A stretch of DNA of 64,000 nt from Butyricimonas synergistica DSM 23225 (GTDB lineage: Bacteria > Bacteroidota > Bacteroidia > Bacteroidales > Marinifilaceae): positions 449,816 through 513,815 of the forward strand of contig NZ_KB903359.1 in assembly GCF_000379665.1 (NCBI RefSeq), written 5' to 3'. This document shows positions 51,347 through 61,311 of the stretch, one piece after another (position 1 is the stretch's first letter; the number at the start of each line of letters is the position of its first letter). The translations under genes were made by a program, and so were the position numbers. Under the pieces are notes generated by a model. It had not been told where the DNA came from and searched no databases. It saw nothing but the letters and a program-made list of their open reading frames with translations.

Positions 51347-52453
51347 TCACATCCATGTATCCCAGTCTTTCCACACTGGCTCGTAGCCTTGCGCCTTGAT
51401 GGCTTCCACCATCTCTTGCGGGGTTCGGTTGTCGTTTATGGCGAATTGCTCCAGTTCCTTGTGGGGCACGACGTAGCCGCCCGGCTCGGTGCTCGACCCG
51501 GCACTCATGGAGGTGGCGCCGAGGTGCATCACGTGGTCGCGGAACTCCCGGCTTTCCCGCGTGGATATGGAGATTTCAGCTTGCTGGTCGAGCAGGCGGT
51601 AGGCGCAGATGAGCTGCACCATCTGCCGGTCGTTGATGGGGTCTTTCGGCATGAACGCCCCGGCGTGGGGACGCAGGCGGGGAAGGGAAATGGAGAACTT
51701 GGACTGCCAGTAGTTTTTCTCGAGGTATTTCAAGTGCAGGGCGGTGAAGAATGCGTCCGTGCGCCAGTCTTCCAGCCCGAGCAATGCCCCGATACCCATT
51801 TTCTGTACGCCTGCCGAGCAAGCCCGGTCGGGGGTTTCCAGCCGGTAGCGGTAGTTGGCTTTTCTGCCTTTCGGGTGGTAGAGGGGATATTGTTTCTCGT
51901 TGTACGTTTCCTGGTAGACGCAGACGAAACTGAGCCCCGCCTCGTGAAGACGGGCGTAGTCCGCCGTGTCGAGAGGTTGTACCTCGATGGCGATTTGCGA
52001 GAAGTTGTTGCGTACGGCACGGATCACCTGCTCGTAGTAGTCCACGGTGGTGACGGCGGGAGCCTCGCCCGACACGAGCAACAAGTGTTTGAAGCCCCAG
52101 TCGGAGATCACCCGTGTTTCCGCCTTCACCTCGTCAAGGGTGAGCATCTTGCGGTGGATGTCATTGTCGTGGTTGAATCCGCAATACACGCAGAAGTTGG
52201 TGCAGTAGTTGGATACGTAGAGGGGAATGTACAGTTGTATCGTGTTCCCGAACCGCTCGAGGGTCAGGCGGTTCGCCTCGATAGCTATATCTTCCAGCAA
52301 GGGGGTGGCGGCGGGGGCTATGAGTGCCATAAAATCGTCCACCGTGCGGCGCGGGTTGTTGATCGCATCGATTGCATCATTTTTCGACTTGTCCATGATG
52401 CTTTGTTTGACATCGTCCCAGTCGTAGGTTTGAATTATATCGTAAAATGTCAT
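51347..52453 (-). CDS. thiH: 2-iminoacetate synthase ThiH
   Basis: A 368-residue radical-SAM tyrosine lyase that makes dehydroglycine (2-iminoacetate) for the thiazole ring. The cluster motif C84-xxx-C88-xx-C91 is in SNYCTNFCVYCGFNHDND. The Thi-family C-terminal segment SISLPRLRPHAGAFMPKDPINDRQMVQLICAYRLL and AGSSTEPGGY are present across residues 225-320. Use of the anaerobic ThiH in place of the glycine oxidase ThiO fits a strict anaerobe. It lies 24 bases after thiG in the riboswitch-controlled operon. Confidence 0.95.
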   Translation of the reverse strand: MTFYDIIQTYDWDDVKQSIMDKSKNDAIDAINNPRRTVDDFMALIAPAATPLLEDIAIEANRLTLERFGNTIQLYIPLYVSNYCTNFCVYCGFNHDNDIHRKMLTLDEVKAETRVISDWGFKHLLLVSGEAPAVTTVDYYEQVIRAVRNNFSQIAIEVQPLDTADYARLHEAGLSFVCVYQETYNEKQYPLYHPKGRKANYRYRLETPDRACSAGVQKMGIGALLGLEDWRTDAFFTALHLKYLEKNYWQSKFSISLPRLRPHAGAFMPKDPINDRQMVQLICAYRLLDQQAEISISTRESREFRDHVMHLGATSMSAGSSTEPGGYVVPHKELEQFAINDNRTPQEMVEAIKAQGYEPVWKDWDTWM

Positions 52454-52477
52454 TGTCGTTGAGTTTATAAACTATTT

Positions 52478-53245
52478 TTAGTCCAAAAATGCTGTTAGAG
52501 GCGAACTGGCTTGCGCGTGGCGGTATTGTTTGGCTAACTTTGCCTCGAATGCCATGCGTCCGGCTTCTACCGCCAGTTTGAAAGCACGTCCCATCTCCAC
52601 GGGGTTGGGCGACACGGCGATAGCGGTGTTCACCAGTACGGCTGCGGCTCCCATCTCGAGGGCGGCGGCAGCGTGTGAGGGGGCTCCGATGCCGGCATCC
52701 ACGATCACGGGCACGCGGCTTTGCTCGATGATGATTTCCAGCAGGTCGCGGGTCACCAGCCCTTTGTTCGTGCCGATAGGGGCGCCCAATGGCATTACCG
52801 TTGCCGCACCGGCATCTTCCAGATGTTTGCACAACACTGGGTCGGCTTGGATGTAAGGAAGCACGACAAATCCGAGTTTAGCCAGTTCTTCGGTAGCCCG
52901 CAGGGTTTCGATCGGGTCGGGGAGAAGGTATTTCGGGTCGGGATGGATTTCCAGTTTCAGCCAGTTGGTGCCGAGAGCCTCCCTTGCCAGCTGTGCCACG
53001 AACACGGCTTCTTTGGCGGTGCGCACGCCGGAGGTGTTGGGCAACAAGGTGATATGAGGGGCTTTGAGGTGGGCGAGTATGTCGTCTTCCTTGCTCTCGA
53101 GGTCTACCCGTTTCAAGGCAACCGTCACGAGTTGTGATTCGGATGCAAGAATAGCATCTTCCATGAGTTGATTCGATGCGAATTTACCGGTTCCGGTAAA
53201 CAAACGCGATGTGAATACTTTGTCTGCGATCTTTAATGGTTCCAT
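52478..53245 (-). CDS. thiG: Thiazole synthase ThiG
   Basis: A 255-residue TIM-barrel enzyme that joins 1-deoxyxylulose 5-phosphate, 2-iminoacetate and ThiS-carried sulfur into the thiazole phosphate. It begins [19 protein letters not shown]. The Schiff-base lysine is in [17 protein letters not shown] (near 97). The phosphate-binding [31 protein letters not shown] segment lies near 180-210. Length is normal. It lies 52 bases after the TenI-ThiD-ThiE fusion gene; that gap holds a copy of the dispersed repeat. Confidence 0.96.
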   Translation of the reverse strand: MEPLKIADKVFTSRLFTGTGKFASNQLMEDAILASESQLVTVALKRVDLESKEDDILAHLKAPHITLLPNTSGVRTAKEAVFVAQLAREALGTNWLKLEIHPDPKYLLPDPIETLRATEELAKLGFVVLPYIQADPVLCKHLEDAGAATVMPLGAPIGTNKGLVTRDLLEIIIEQSRVPVIVDAGIGAPSHAAAALEMGAAAVLVNTAIAVSPNPVEMGRAFKLAVEAGRMAFEAKLAKQYRHAQASSPLTAFLD

Positions 53246-53250
53246 GATCC

Positions 53251-53315
53251 TATTAATTTTAGATTGAATAAATTCTGTGATTCCTTAATCATTTAATCTA
53301 TCCATTTTTCAATTG
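53251..53315. repeat. Dispersed composite repeat, copy 3 (between thiG and the fusion gene)
   Basis: In reverse orientation it reads CAATTGAAAAATGGATAG, then TTAAGGAATCACAGAATT, TATTCAATCTAAAATTA. This matches the outer parts of copies 1 and 2. The first part supplies the final codons and stop of the TenI-ThiD-ThiE gene (stop at 53298-53300). Confidence 0.7.
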
Positions 53316-55307
53316 TATAAGTTTTAATTGGGACAAAACTTGTTTTGTTTTGTCCGCTATGTTGTCATTGTTTTTGAGCAGGGAGGAGAGGGCGATGCCT
53401 GTCACTCCGGTGTCTAAAACGGGGCGGATGTCGTCTTCCCGTATCCCGCCGATGGCGTGTACGGGAAGGCAGATGCCCGTCTGGCGGCATGCGTCCATGA
53501 TTTGGCGGTAACCTTCCAGTCCTAGTATAGGGCTTAATTGTTTCTTCGTGGAAGTAAACCGGAAGGGTCCCAAGCCGATGTAATCCACTTGCTGGCGGTA
53601 GCGTTCAGCGACGTCGTCGAACGTGTTGCAGGTGCCCCCGATGATCTTGGAGTATCCTAGTATCTTGCGGGCTTCCAGTGGGTTCATGTCCTTTTTGCCG
53701 AGATGTACCCCGTCGGCGTTGAGTTCGAGGGCGATGTCCACGTGGTCGTTGACGAGGAACAAGGCTCCGTAACGCTTGCATATCTCCTTGACGGCGTACC
53801 CGATCCGGATAAATTCTTCACGGGAGGCGTCCTTCACGCGCAGTTGCACCCAGCGGCATCCTCCCTTGCACACCGCTTCTACCTGCTCGGGGATGGATAC
53901 GCCTTCCTTGTGATCCGTGATGTATTGCAAAGGAATACGGTACAGGTCAGCCGGGATCGCCTCGGCATGAACCCGGTTGTGCAAGCCTAAGTTCGTGTCG
54001 TTCGACCGGATGAAACCGGACACGTAGTGTTGCCCGAGGCGGCAGGCTTCCGGGAGAGAGTAACCGAGTGTGAGGTAAGAGGTGATAGCGGACGAGAGGA
54101 CGCACCCCGTGCCGTGTTTCCCGTGGCTGCCCCGCGCGACGGAGAAGGTGTGTATCGTTTCGCCCGTGATTAGCCTGTCGGAAGCCAATGCCTCCGTGTT
54201 GTGACCGCCTTTCCAGAGAATATTGGTGTGCAGGCGGCGGCAAATGTCTTGAATGTGTTGTATTTCAATGTCTTTCCCGAAAAGGATTTCAAGTTCGTTC
54301 CGGTTCGGGGTGAGCAGATATATTTTCTTCAGCACTTCCTGTATGGCTTCCAGACTTTCGCCGTTGTGAAACTGGAATCCGGCACTCGCTTTTAGAATGG
54401 GATCCCAGATGATTTTCACGCGGGGAAGGGCGGAAGTCAGGTAATCGACGACACGAGTCAGCGAATCAAAGCTTTCGATCAACCCGATCTTGACGAATGC
54501 CGGGGTGAATTCCCGGAACAGAACTTCGCACTGGCGGATAATCTCGTCGGGGGTCATCCACTTGGTGCCGAGGTACTCATTCTGGTTCTGAAAGGTGACG
54601 GCACTCGCCACGCCCAATCCATATACCCGGCAACATTCAAACGTCTTTATGTCGGCTGTTACGCCCGCACCCGAACTTTGGTCGAATCCGGCGATGCTTA
54701 ATGCCTCGTCCGGGAAGATTTTCTCGAAACGGGAGAGGGTTTCCGAGAGATTTTCCCAAAGATAACCGAGTAGAGCAACGCCCCGGAAGCCTGCCTTCCG
54801 GCAGGTGGCGATGTTTTCTGCTTTCACCCCGCCTAAGGCAATGATGGGGACGGAAGTCTTAGCCAGTCCCTTTTTCAGCATATCGCGGGAAAAGGCGGAT
54901 TTATACCCTTGCTTGGATATGCTGTCGAACACGGGACTCAAAAACACGTAATCCGGCGTGAACGGCAATCCGTAGATCTCTTCGAAAGAGTGGCAGGAAA
55001 CACTGACGTGCGAATACCGATCCCGGTCACCGAAAGCGTCCGCCTGGTGTGATTTGAGATGTACGCCTTTCAAACCGTATGATTCCACCAGATCGAAATA
55101 ATCATGCACAATGATCCGTTCCCGGAAACGGGGTTCTATCTTTTGAATGAATCGCTCGTAAACGTCCCTTTCTGCATTCAGCTTCCGCAGATGCAGCAGA
55201 TGTAACCCGTTTTCAAAAAGACGGTTCACGATAAGTTCCTCGTCCGCTACCGGATAGGGTGGAGTGATGACAACTATCATAACGTGAAGATTGGGTGATA
55301 GAATCAC
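53298..55307 (-). CDS. TenI-ThiD-ThiE trifunctional fusion (thiamine synthesis)
   Basis: A 669-residue fusion of three thiamine proteins. Residues 10-200 are a ThiE/TenI-like TIM barrel (LHLLHLRKL, SVSCHSFEEI, IIALGGVKAENI). Residues 202-455 are the HMP/HMP-P kinase ThiD (ALSIAGFDQSSGAGVTADIKTFE, GSHGKHGTGCVLSSAI). Residues 460-669 are thiamine-phosphate synthase ThiE (VQLRVKDASREEFI, NDHVDIALELNADGVHLGKKD, YIGLGPFRFTSTKKQ, VHAIGGI). The first barrel lacks several ThiE phosphate-site features and is probably TenI-like (thiazole aromatase). Met10 (55280) is an alternative start, as the fold begins IVVITPP. It lies nine bases after thiC. One polypeptide would phosphorylate HMP-P and join it to thiazole. 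Confidence 0.9.
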   Translation of the reverse strand: MILSPNLHVMIVVITPPYPVADEELIVNRLFENGLHLLHLRKLNAERDVYERFIQKIEPRFRERIIVHDYFDLVESYGLKGVHLKSHQADAFGDRDRYSHVSVSCHSFEEIYGLPFTPDYVFLSPVFDSISKQGYKSAFSRDMLKKGLAKTSVPIIALGGVKAENIATCRKAGFRGVALLGYLWENLSETLSRFEKIFPDEALSIAGFDQSSGAGVTADIKTFECCRVYGLGVASAVTFQNQNEYLGTKWMTPDEIIRQCEVLFREFTPAFVKIGLIESFDSLTRVVDYLTSALPRVKIIWDPILKASAGFQFHNGESLEAIQEVLKKIYLLTPNRNELEILFGKDIEIQHIQDICRRLHTNILWKGGHNTEALASDRLITGETIHTFSVARGSHGKHGTGCVLSSAITSYLTLGYSLPEACRLGQHYVSGFIRSNDTNLGLHNRVHAEAIPADLYRIPLQYITDHKEGVSIPEQVEAVCKGGCRWVQLRVKDASREEFIRIGYAVKEICKRYGALFLVNDHVDIALELNADGVHLGKKDMNPLEARKILGYSKIIGGTCNTFDDVAERYRQQVDYIGLGPFRFTSTKKQLSPILGLEGYRQIMDACRQTGICLPVHAIGGIREDDIRPVLDTGVTGIALSSLLKNNDNIADKTKQVLSQLKLIQLKNG

Positions 55308-55316
55308 GTAATCGAT

Positions 55317-57083
<1,767 letters not shown>

Positions 57084-57108
57084 TTAAACTCTAAACTTTA
57101 AACTTCAT

Positions 57109-57309
57109 TTAGCCTCCCTGTACCGCTTTGATGATGATGATTTTGCTGCCGTCTTGGAGGACAGTGTGATCCCATTCCGGGCGGGGAATGACGGAAAAGT
57201 CGACGGCGATAGCGATGTTGTCGGTTTTGATGCCGTTGGCTTCCAGTACTTCGGGAAGAGTTGCCCCGGCGGGGCATTCGAATGATTTGTCGTTTATGAA
57301 TATCTGCAT
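57109..57309 (-). CDS. thiS: Sulfur carrier protein ThiS
   Basis: A 66-residue ubiquitin-fold protein that carries sulfur as a C-terminal thiocarboxylate for thiazole synthesis. It ends in the required GG (IIIIKAVQGG). FINDKSFECPAGATLPEVLEANGI and the IAIAVDFSVIPRPEWD segment are typical. First gene of the operon, 104 bases behind the riboswitch. Its activating enzyme is the thiF product at the far end of the operon, which lacks the usual cysteines. Confidence 0.95.
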   Translation of the reverse strand: MQIFINDKSFECPAGATLPEVLEANGIKTDNIAIAVDFSVIPRPEWDHTVLQDGSKIIIIKAVQGG

Positions 57310-57412
57310 CGTTCTAATTTTAGAATTTTAAATTTAGAATGAAAGATGGACTTCCATTTTCAATTTCTTTCGGGGGATTCTTTAAAACGGAATTCGATAT
57401 GTATTATAACTC

Positions 57413-57542
57413 TCTCTCCCTACGCCGGCATTACCCGGATCAGGTTCATGGGTATAATCTCAGCCCGTTGTTTTTATCTGCTAATGGTCTTAGTCAGACA
57501 GAAGTTTTAGGATATTTCCCGCGCTTCTTAGGCACCCCTTCA
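57413..57542 (-). ncRNA. TPP riboswitch (THI element)
   Basis: Read on the minus strand, GGGGTGCC (57540-57532) opens the element. CTGAGAT with TATACCC follows, then GAACCTGATCCGGGTAATGCCGGCG and TAGGGAGAG (57460-57413). These are the conserved parts of the THI box that binds thiamine pyrophosphate. About 60 bases between GGTGCC and CTGAGA form an extended optional P3 arm, longer than the minimal type. It controls thiS and probably the whole thi operon, by transcription or translation; no clear terminator stem is seen before thiS. Confidence 0.95.
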
Positions 57543-57555
57543 GAATATTTCACGG

Positions 57556-57586
57556 CAAAGCTACAATTAATATTCGATATATGAAA
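57556..57586 (-). promoter_or_regulatory. Promoter of the thi operon
   Basis: On the minus strand TAGCTTTG (57563-57556) is an exact TAnnTTTG, with TTTC (57586-57583) 19 bases upstream as a near-match to TTTG. Transcription would begin close to 57549, just before the riboswitch. Confidence 0.6.
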
Positions 57587-57631
57587 TAGTTTAGTTTATA
57601 AACTTTATAGCTCACGAATCGTGAGTTTTTC

Positions 57632-57958
57632 CTATGGCAGGAGAAGGTCGGTATTCCAAAGGTATTTTTTCATATCCACACACCCGCTTTTCTTGAAGGA
57701 AACACCTTCCTGTTCGAGTAGTTCTCTTTGTTCGAGCCAATGGGGGGCAATTGCTCCCTGGTGGTTTACTACGCGGTGGCAGGGGAGATGCAATTCAGAA
57801 GGCGCATTGAACATGGCTTGCCCGACCATCCGGGAGCGTTGGGGTTTACCGACCAATCGGGCGATGCCGCCATACGTGAGAACCTTTCCCGGTGGGATTT
57901 GTTTCACTATTTCGTAGACTTCCGAAAAGAATTCCGCACGTGTGCTGTTGGTTGGCAT
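57632..57958 (-). CDS. MGMT family protein (O6-alkylguanine transferase-like)
   Basis: A 108-residue protein with only the C-terminal DNA-binding domain of O6-methylguanine-DNA methyltransferases. It keeps the acceptor Cys at C60 in the LPCHRVVN motif and the recognition-helix segment RSRMVGQAMFNAP. Typical start FFSEVYEIVKQIPPGKVLTYGGIARLVG. Full Ada/Ogt enzymes are longer; short relatives (ATL proteins) have Trp in place of Cys. Cys is present here, so it may be an active small alkyltransferase. The -7 element TACCTTTG lies on the minus strand at 57989-57982. Confidence 0.88.
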   Translation of the reverse strand: MPTNSTRAEFFSEVYEIVKQIPPGKVLTYGGIARLVGKPQRSRMVGQAMFNAPSELHLPCHRVVNHQGAIAPHWLEQRELLEQEGVSFKKSGCVDMKKYLWNTDLLLP

Positions 57959-58358
57959 ATCATCTATTATTATTGTAGGCGCAAAGGTAGTAAATATATT
58001 CTACACTAGGGTGTTAATAAGGGTTTGAGAATATTATTTAACGAACGTTTATTGATTGCACAAATGTAATAATTCTGTTTAAAATATCAAACAGATACTT
58101 GAAGTATTTAATATATTCATTTCCATAATATTGAATGACGAGAAGGGGGTAAACATTTTGTCCGGTATTCGTGAATAAATGTTCTCTCATAAAACCTTCG
58201 ATTTTTACTATTTTGTTTGATTTTATGGTTTTGCCTATAAGAAAGAGACAGATTTACGATTTTAACCTTGACTATTTTATCATTTGGTCGGGGATAATGA
58301 GTTGTCATCCATAATTTTGCGTATAGAAATTCATGGAGTGTCACCTAGATAAAATGAA
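57959..58358. other. AT-rich intergenic region
   Basis: The 400 bases between the MGMT gene and the small HTH-like gene hold no convincing frame apart from antisense noise. Seen: the MGMT -7 element TACCTTTG (minus, 57989-57982), a hairpin CTGTTT-N8-AAACAG at 58075-58094, a 13-base palindrome ATACTT-G-AAGTAT at 58095-58107, and a -7 element TAATTTTG at 58312-58319 for the small gene. Confidence 0.5.
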
Positions 58359-58553
58359 GTGCGTATGATTATATTGAAGATTTTTAAGTCGAAAAACAAG
58401 TCTGTCTATTTCAACCTTGCAAAGAAGTATAATACGTCGGTGTGGTACGTGTACAAACTGGCGCACGGCAAACGTGTCCGGGTAACTGGAGTTACACATG
58501 ATATATTGAACGAGTTGAGAACCTTGAATATTATAGAGAATATCCGGGTTTGA
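58359..58553 (+). CDS. Small helix-turn-helix-like protein (64 aa)
   Basis: A 64-residue basic protein. The segment YFNLAKKYNTSVWYVYKLAHGKRVR reads as a helix-turn-helix (helix, turn at NTS, recognition helix WYVYKLAHG), and similar small proteins with this pattern seem to recur in Bacteroidales. Met3 (58365) is an alternative start. A -7 element TAATTTTG lies 40 bases upstream and a strong terminator directly follows, so it is a complete single-gene unit. It may bind DNA; no target can be named. No phage or mobile gene adjoins it. Confidence 0.65.
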   Translation: MRMIILKIFKSKNKSVYFNLAKKYNTSVWYVYKLAHGKRVRVTGVTHDILNELRTLNIIENIRV

Positions 58554-58567
58554 GAGCTGGTTGCACG

Positions 58568-58602
58568 GGGCTGGCTTGTCCGAAGTAGCCAGCCCTTTTT
58601 TT
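58568..58602 (+). terminator. Terminator of the small HTH-like gene
   Basis: GGGCTGGCT (58568-58576) pairs perfectly with AGCCAGCCC (58587-58595), followed by seven T bases (58596-58602). The T tract runs into the stop codon of the convergent queF gene. Confidence 0.88.
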
Positions 58603-59476
58603 ATTGCCTCATTAATTTGCGGGTGAGTACTTCCGGATCAAGGATAAATTCGGGAAGGTATTCGATCTGATTCGCTCTCGACGGGCAAATATCGATACCG
58701 CCGCGGCGAGTGTAAATACAGGTGATGGCAAGTATTTCCGGTTTGAATTTGTCCCATAAACGTTTGTAGATCATCTCGCAGATTTCTTCATGGAAATGGT
58801 TTTCGCTTCGCAAGGAAACGATGTATTTTAGTAAGGAAGCATCACCTGGCAGGTTGGAGGCTTTCATCCGGATATAGATACTTCCCCAATCCGGTTGTTT
58901 CGTGATCTTACAATTACTGCGTAGTAAATGGCTACAAACTTTAATTTCACCCCCGCATCCCGTGCTCTCGTCCAGAAGAGAAGGGGCTTCGCTGTATTCC
59001 GAGAAGAATATATCTTCAACACTTTCGTCGTCCTCGAGTAAAGTATACTCTTTAAAGTCAAAAAACAATTCTTCCGGTTCCCGGTGAAAAAAGGAAACAT
59101 CTACGCGAGTATCGAGAATTTGTTCCAGATCGGATTTCACGATTTTGGTAAACAGGGCGATGCCTTCTGTGGCATTTTCCCCGAGGCGGGTCATGTTGAG
59201 TGAATTGAGATAAAGTTTCAAAGACTTGCTTTCCACGATGTTCGGGCTGCTTGCCGAATACACGATCTTCAATACCCCGCACACGGGAAGTCCTTTATTA
59301 GTCAAGAAACCAGCCTCGTAAGCGTGCCAAGTGTCATATCCCCGGAACAATCCTTCCGGAAAGTGGATGTCGTAGGTTACCCGGTTCAAGCTACGGGGTA
59401 CCGGAACGAGAATCAACGGGCAATAGTCCGTGGGGTAGGCAACTTGTTGCCCGAGTACCTTGGCTTCAATTCCCAT
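58601..59476 (-). CDS. queF: NADPH-dependent 7-cyano-7-deazaguanine reductase QueF, long form
   Basis: A 291-residue enzyme of queuosine synthesis that reduces preQ0 to preQ1. The long (E. coli-like) two-domain form is indicated. Residues 1-130 hold the degenerate first tunnelling fold (YPTDYCPLILVPVPRSLNR, GLPVCGVLKIVYS, the SxxxE motif VESKSLKLYLNSL). The second fold has the active-site Cys in LLRSNCKITKQPDWGSIYI (near 195) and SENHFHEEICE. End of the co-directional set purB-msbA-queF; only two bases separate it from the ABC gene. Confidence 0.93.
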   Translation of the reverse strand: MGIEAKVLGQQVAYPTDYCPLILVPVPRSLNRVTYDIHFPEGLFRGYDTWHAYEAGFLTNKGLPVCGVLKIVYSASSPNIVESKSLKLYLNSLNMTRLGENATEGIALFTKIVKSDLEQILDTRVDVSFFHREPEELFFDFKEYTLLEDDESVEDIFFSEYSEAPSLLDESTGCGGEIKVCSHLLRSNCKITKQPDWGSIYIRMKASNLPGDASLLKYIVSLRSENHFHEEICEMIYKRLWDKFKPEILAITCIYTRRGGIDICPSRANQIEYLPEFILDPEVLTRKLMRQ

Positions 59477-59478
59477 GG

Positions 59479-61302
59479 TCAGAAGTTTTGCATATTATAC
59501 AATTTGGTATATATACCGTTGAGTGCCAGTAATTCCTCGTGGCGTCCCTGTTCTACAATTTCACCCTCATGGAACACGCAGATCAAGTCGGCGTTCCGGA
59601 TGGTTGACAAACGGTGTGCCACGACAATCGACGTTCTGTTCTTCATCAGGTTATCTAGCGCTTCTTGCACGAGTTTCTCCGATTCGGTATCCAATGCCGA
59701 GGTAGCCTCGTCGAGAATCATGATCGGGGGATTTTTCAATACGGCACGGGCTATGCTCAAGCGTTGGCGTTGCCCGCCGCTTAGCTTGCCTCCGCGGTCG
59801 CCGATGTTGGTTTGATAGCCTTGTTCCGTTTGCATAATAAAGTCGTGGGCGTTGGCGATTTTAGCCGCTCTTTCCACTTCCTCTTGCGTGGCGGATTCTA
59901 CACCGAAGGCGATGTTATTGAATATCGTGTCGTTGAACAGAATCGGGTCTTGGTTCACGTTCCCCATCAATGCCCGGAGGTTTTGGGTAGAGGTGTCTTT
60001 GATGTTAATGCCGTCGATCGTGATTTCTCCTTTCACCACGTCATAGAAACGGGGGAGAAGATCGACAAACGTACTCTTGCCCGAACCGGATTGACCCACG
60101 AAGGCAATCGTCTTGCCTTTGGGGATAGTCAGAGATATATCTTTCAGTACCAGATGGTCTGCCCGGTAAGCAAAGTCCACGTGCTTATATTCAATCCGGT
60201 CGTTGAATTCTTTCAAGGGTTTCGGGTTCACCGGTTCTTTTATCGAGGATTCCGCCGTGAGTATCTGATCGATACGATCCATGGCAGCTTGTCCCTTCTG
60301 TATGCTGTACAGAGCTGTGGAGAATTGTTTCGCCGGGTTGATGATGGAGTAGAATAATGCGATATAGGCGATAAAGTCTTGTGCATCCATGATCGGGGTA
60401 TCTCTTAAAATAAGGAAACCACCGAACCAAACCACGATAACTACAACCACCGTTCCGAGGAATTCGCTCATGGGGTGGGCGAGAGAACGCCGCCGCATCA
60501 GACGATTCATGATCTGCCGGTAGGCTTCATTCAGGTTCGAGAACGATCGATCGACTTTTTTCTCGGCGTTGAAAGCTTTGATAATGCGCAAGCCGGAAAG
60601 AGTTTCTTCTATATTCGATAGAATTTCACCCATTTTATCCTGCCCTTCCTTAGATCTTTTTTTTAGCGATTTGCCAACTTTACCGATCAGAAGCCCCATG
60701 ACAGGCAACAGGACTAACACGAACAGGGTCAATTGCCAACTCATGAAAATCATCGTGCCTAGATAGATCAGGATTAGTATCGGGTTCTGGAAAAACATTT
60801 CCAGGGAGTTCATGATCGAGTTCTCCACTTCCTGCACGTCGCCTGTCATGCGGGAAATAATATCCCCCTTGCGTTCTTCAGAGAAGAAGGGAAGGGGAAG
60901 GGATAAGATTTTACGGTATATCATGCGGCGAATATCCCGGACTACTCCGTTTCGGATAAAGATGATTTCGTAAGAAGCCATATAGGAGAATCCGGTTTTG
61001 AAAAGAGCCGCCAAAGCGAAAAAGCCACCGGCAACAAGGAGTGTCGTGACTGGTCCTATGGTGTCCCGTCCCAAAGTGACGTAGTAGTAAAGTATATTTT
61101 TCAACGTGCTCATGTTCAAAGCAAATTCCGGCAATTCTTTCACGTCGGATTCTGTCTTGAAAAGGATGCCTAAAACGGGTATCAATATCACGAATGACAT
61201 TGAGCCGAATATAGCGTGCAAAATGTTGTAAAATATATTCTTACCTAACCTTGCCCTGTAAGGAGGGATAAATCTTTTCAGAATTTGGATAAAATCGCGC
61301 AT
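59479..61302 (-). CDS. ABC exporter, MsbA-like (fused permease and ATPase)
   Basis: A 607-residue half-transporter. Residues 1-330 form a six-helix type 1 exporter domain, with a longer first outer loop than E. coli MsbA. Residues 355-600 are the ATPase: Walker A VGQSGSGKST, Q-loop VNQDPILFNDTIFNNI, signature LSGGQRQRLSIARA, Walker B MILDEATSALD and H-loop AHRLSTI. It is likely a homodimeric lipid flippase for lipid A-core or another lipid, but multidrug export cannot be excluded. It lies nine bases after purB and two before queF. Confidence 0.9.
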   Translation of the reverse strand: MRDFIQILKRFIPPYRARLGKNIFYNILHAIFGSMSFVILIPVLGILFKTESDVKELPEFALNMSTLKNILYYYVTLGRDTIGPVTTLLVAGGFFALAALFKTGFSYMASYEIIFIRNGVVRDIRRMIYRKILSLPLPFFSEERKGDIISRMTGDVQEVENSIMNSLEMFFQNPILILIYLGTMIFMSWQLTLFVLVLLPVMGLLIGKVGKSLKKRSKEGQDKMGEILSNIEETLSGLRIIKAFNAEKKVDRSFSNLNEAYRQIMNRLMRRRSLAHPMSEFLGTVVVVIVVWFGGFLILRDTPIMDAQDFIAYIALFYSIINPAKQFSTALYSIQKGQAAMDRIDQILTAESSIKEPVNPKPLKEFNDRIEYKHVDFAYRADHLVLKDISLTIPKGKTIAFVGQSGSGKSTFVDLLPRFYDVVKGEITIDGINIKDTSTQNLRALMGNVNQDPILFNDTIFNNIAFGVESATQEEVERAAKIANAHDFIMQTEQGYQTNIGDRGGKLSGGQRQRLSIARAVLKNPPIMILDEATSALDTESEKLVQEALDNLMKNRTSIVVAHRLSTIRNADLICVFHEGEIVEQGRHEELLALNGIYTKLYNMQNF

Positions 61303-61311
61303 ATATTCCGT

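Noticed and set aside
51350-52427. Long open frame on the plus strand opposite thiH
   Set aside because: A mirror of the GC-rich thiH coding strand; its translation shows no domain, whereas thiH has the radical-SAM motif.
57632-57958. ATL (inactive alkyltransferase-like) protein
   Set aside because: The acceptor cysteine is present in LPCHRV, whereas ATL proteins have another residue there.
58040-58053. AAACGTTCGT (minus strand), resembling a Bacteroides Mpi inverted-repeat site
   Set aside because: Only one copy is present with no inverted partner nearby, and a 10-base motif with two degenerate positions is expected by chance about twice in 64 kb.
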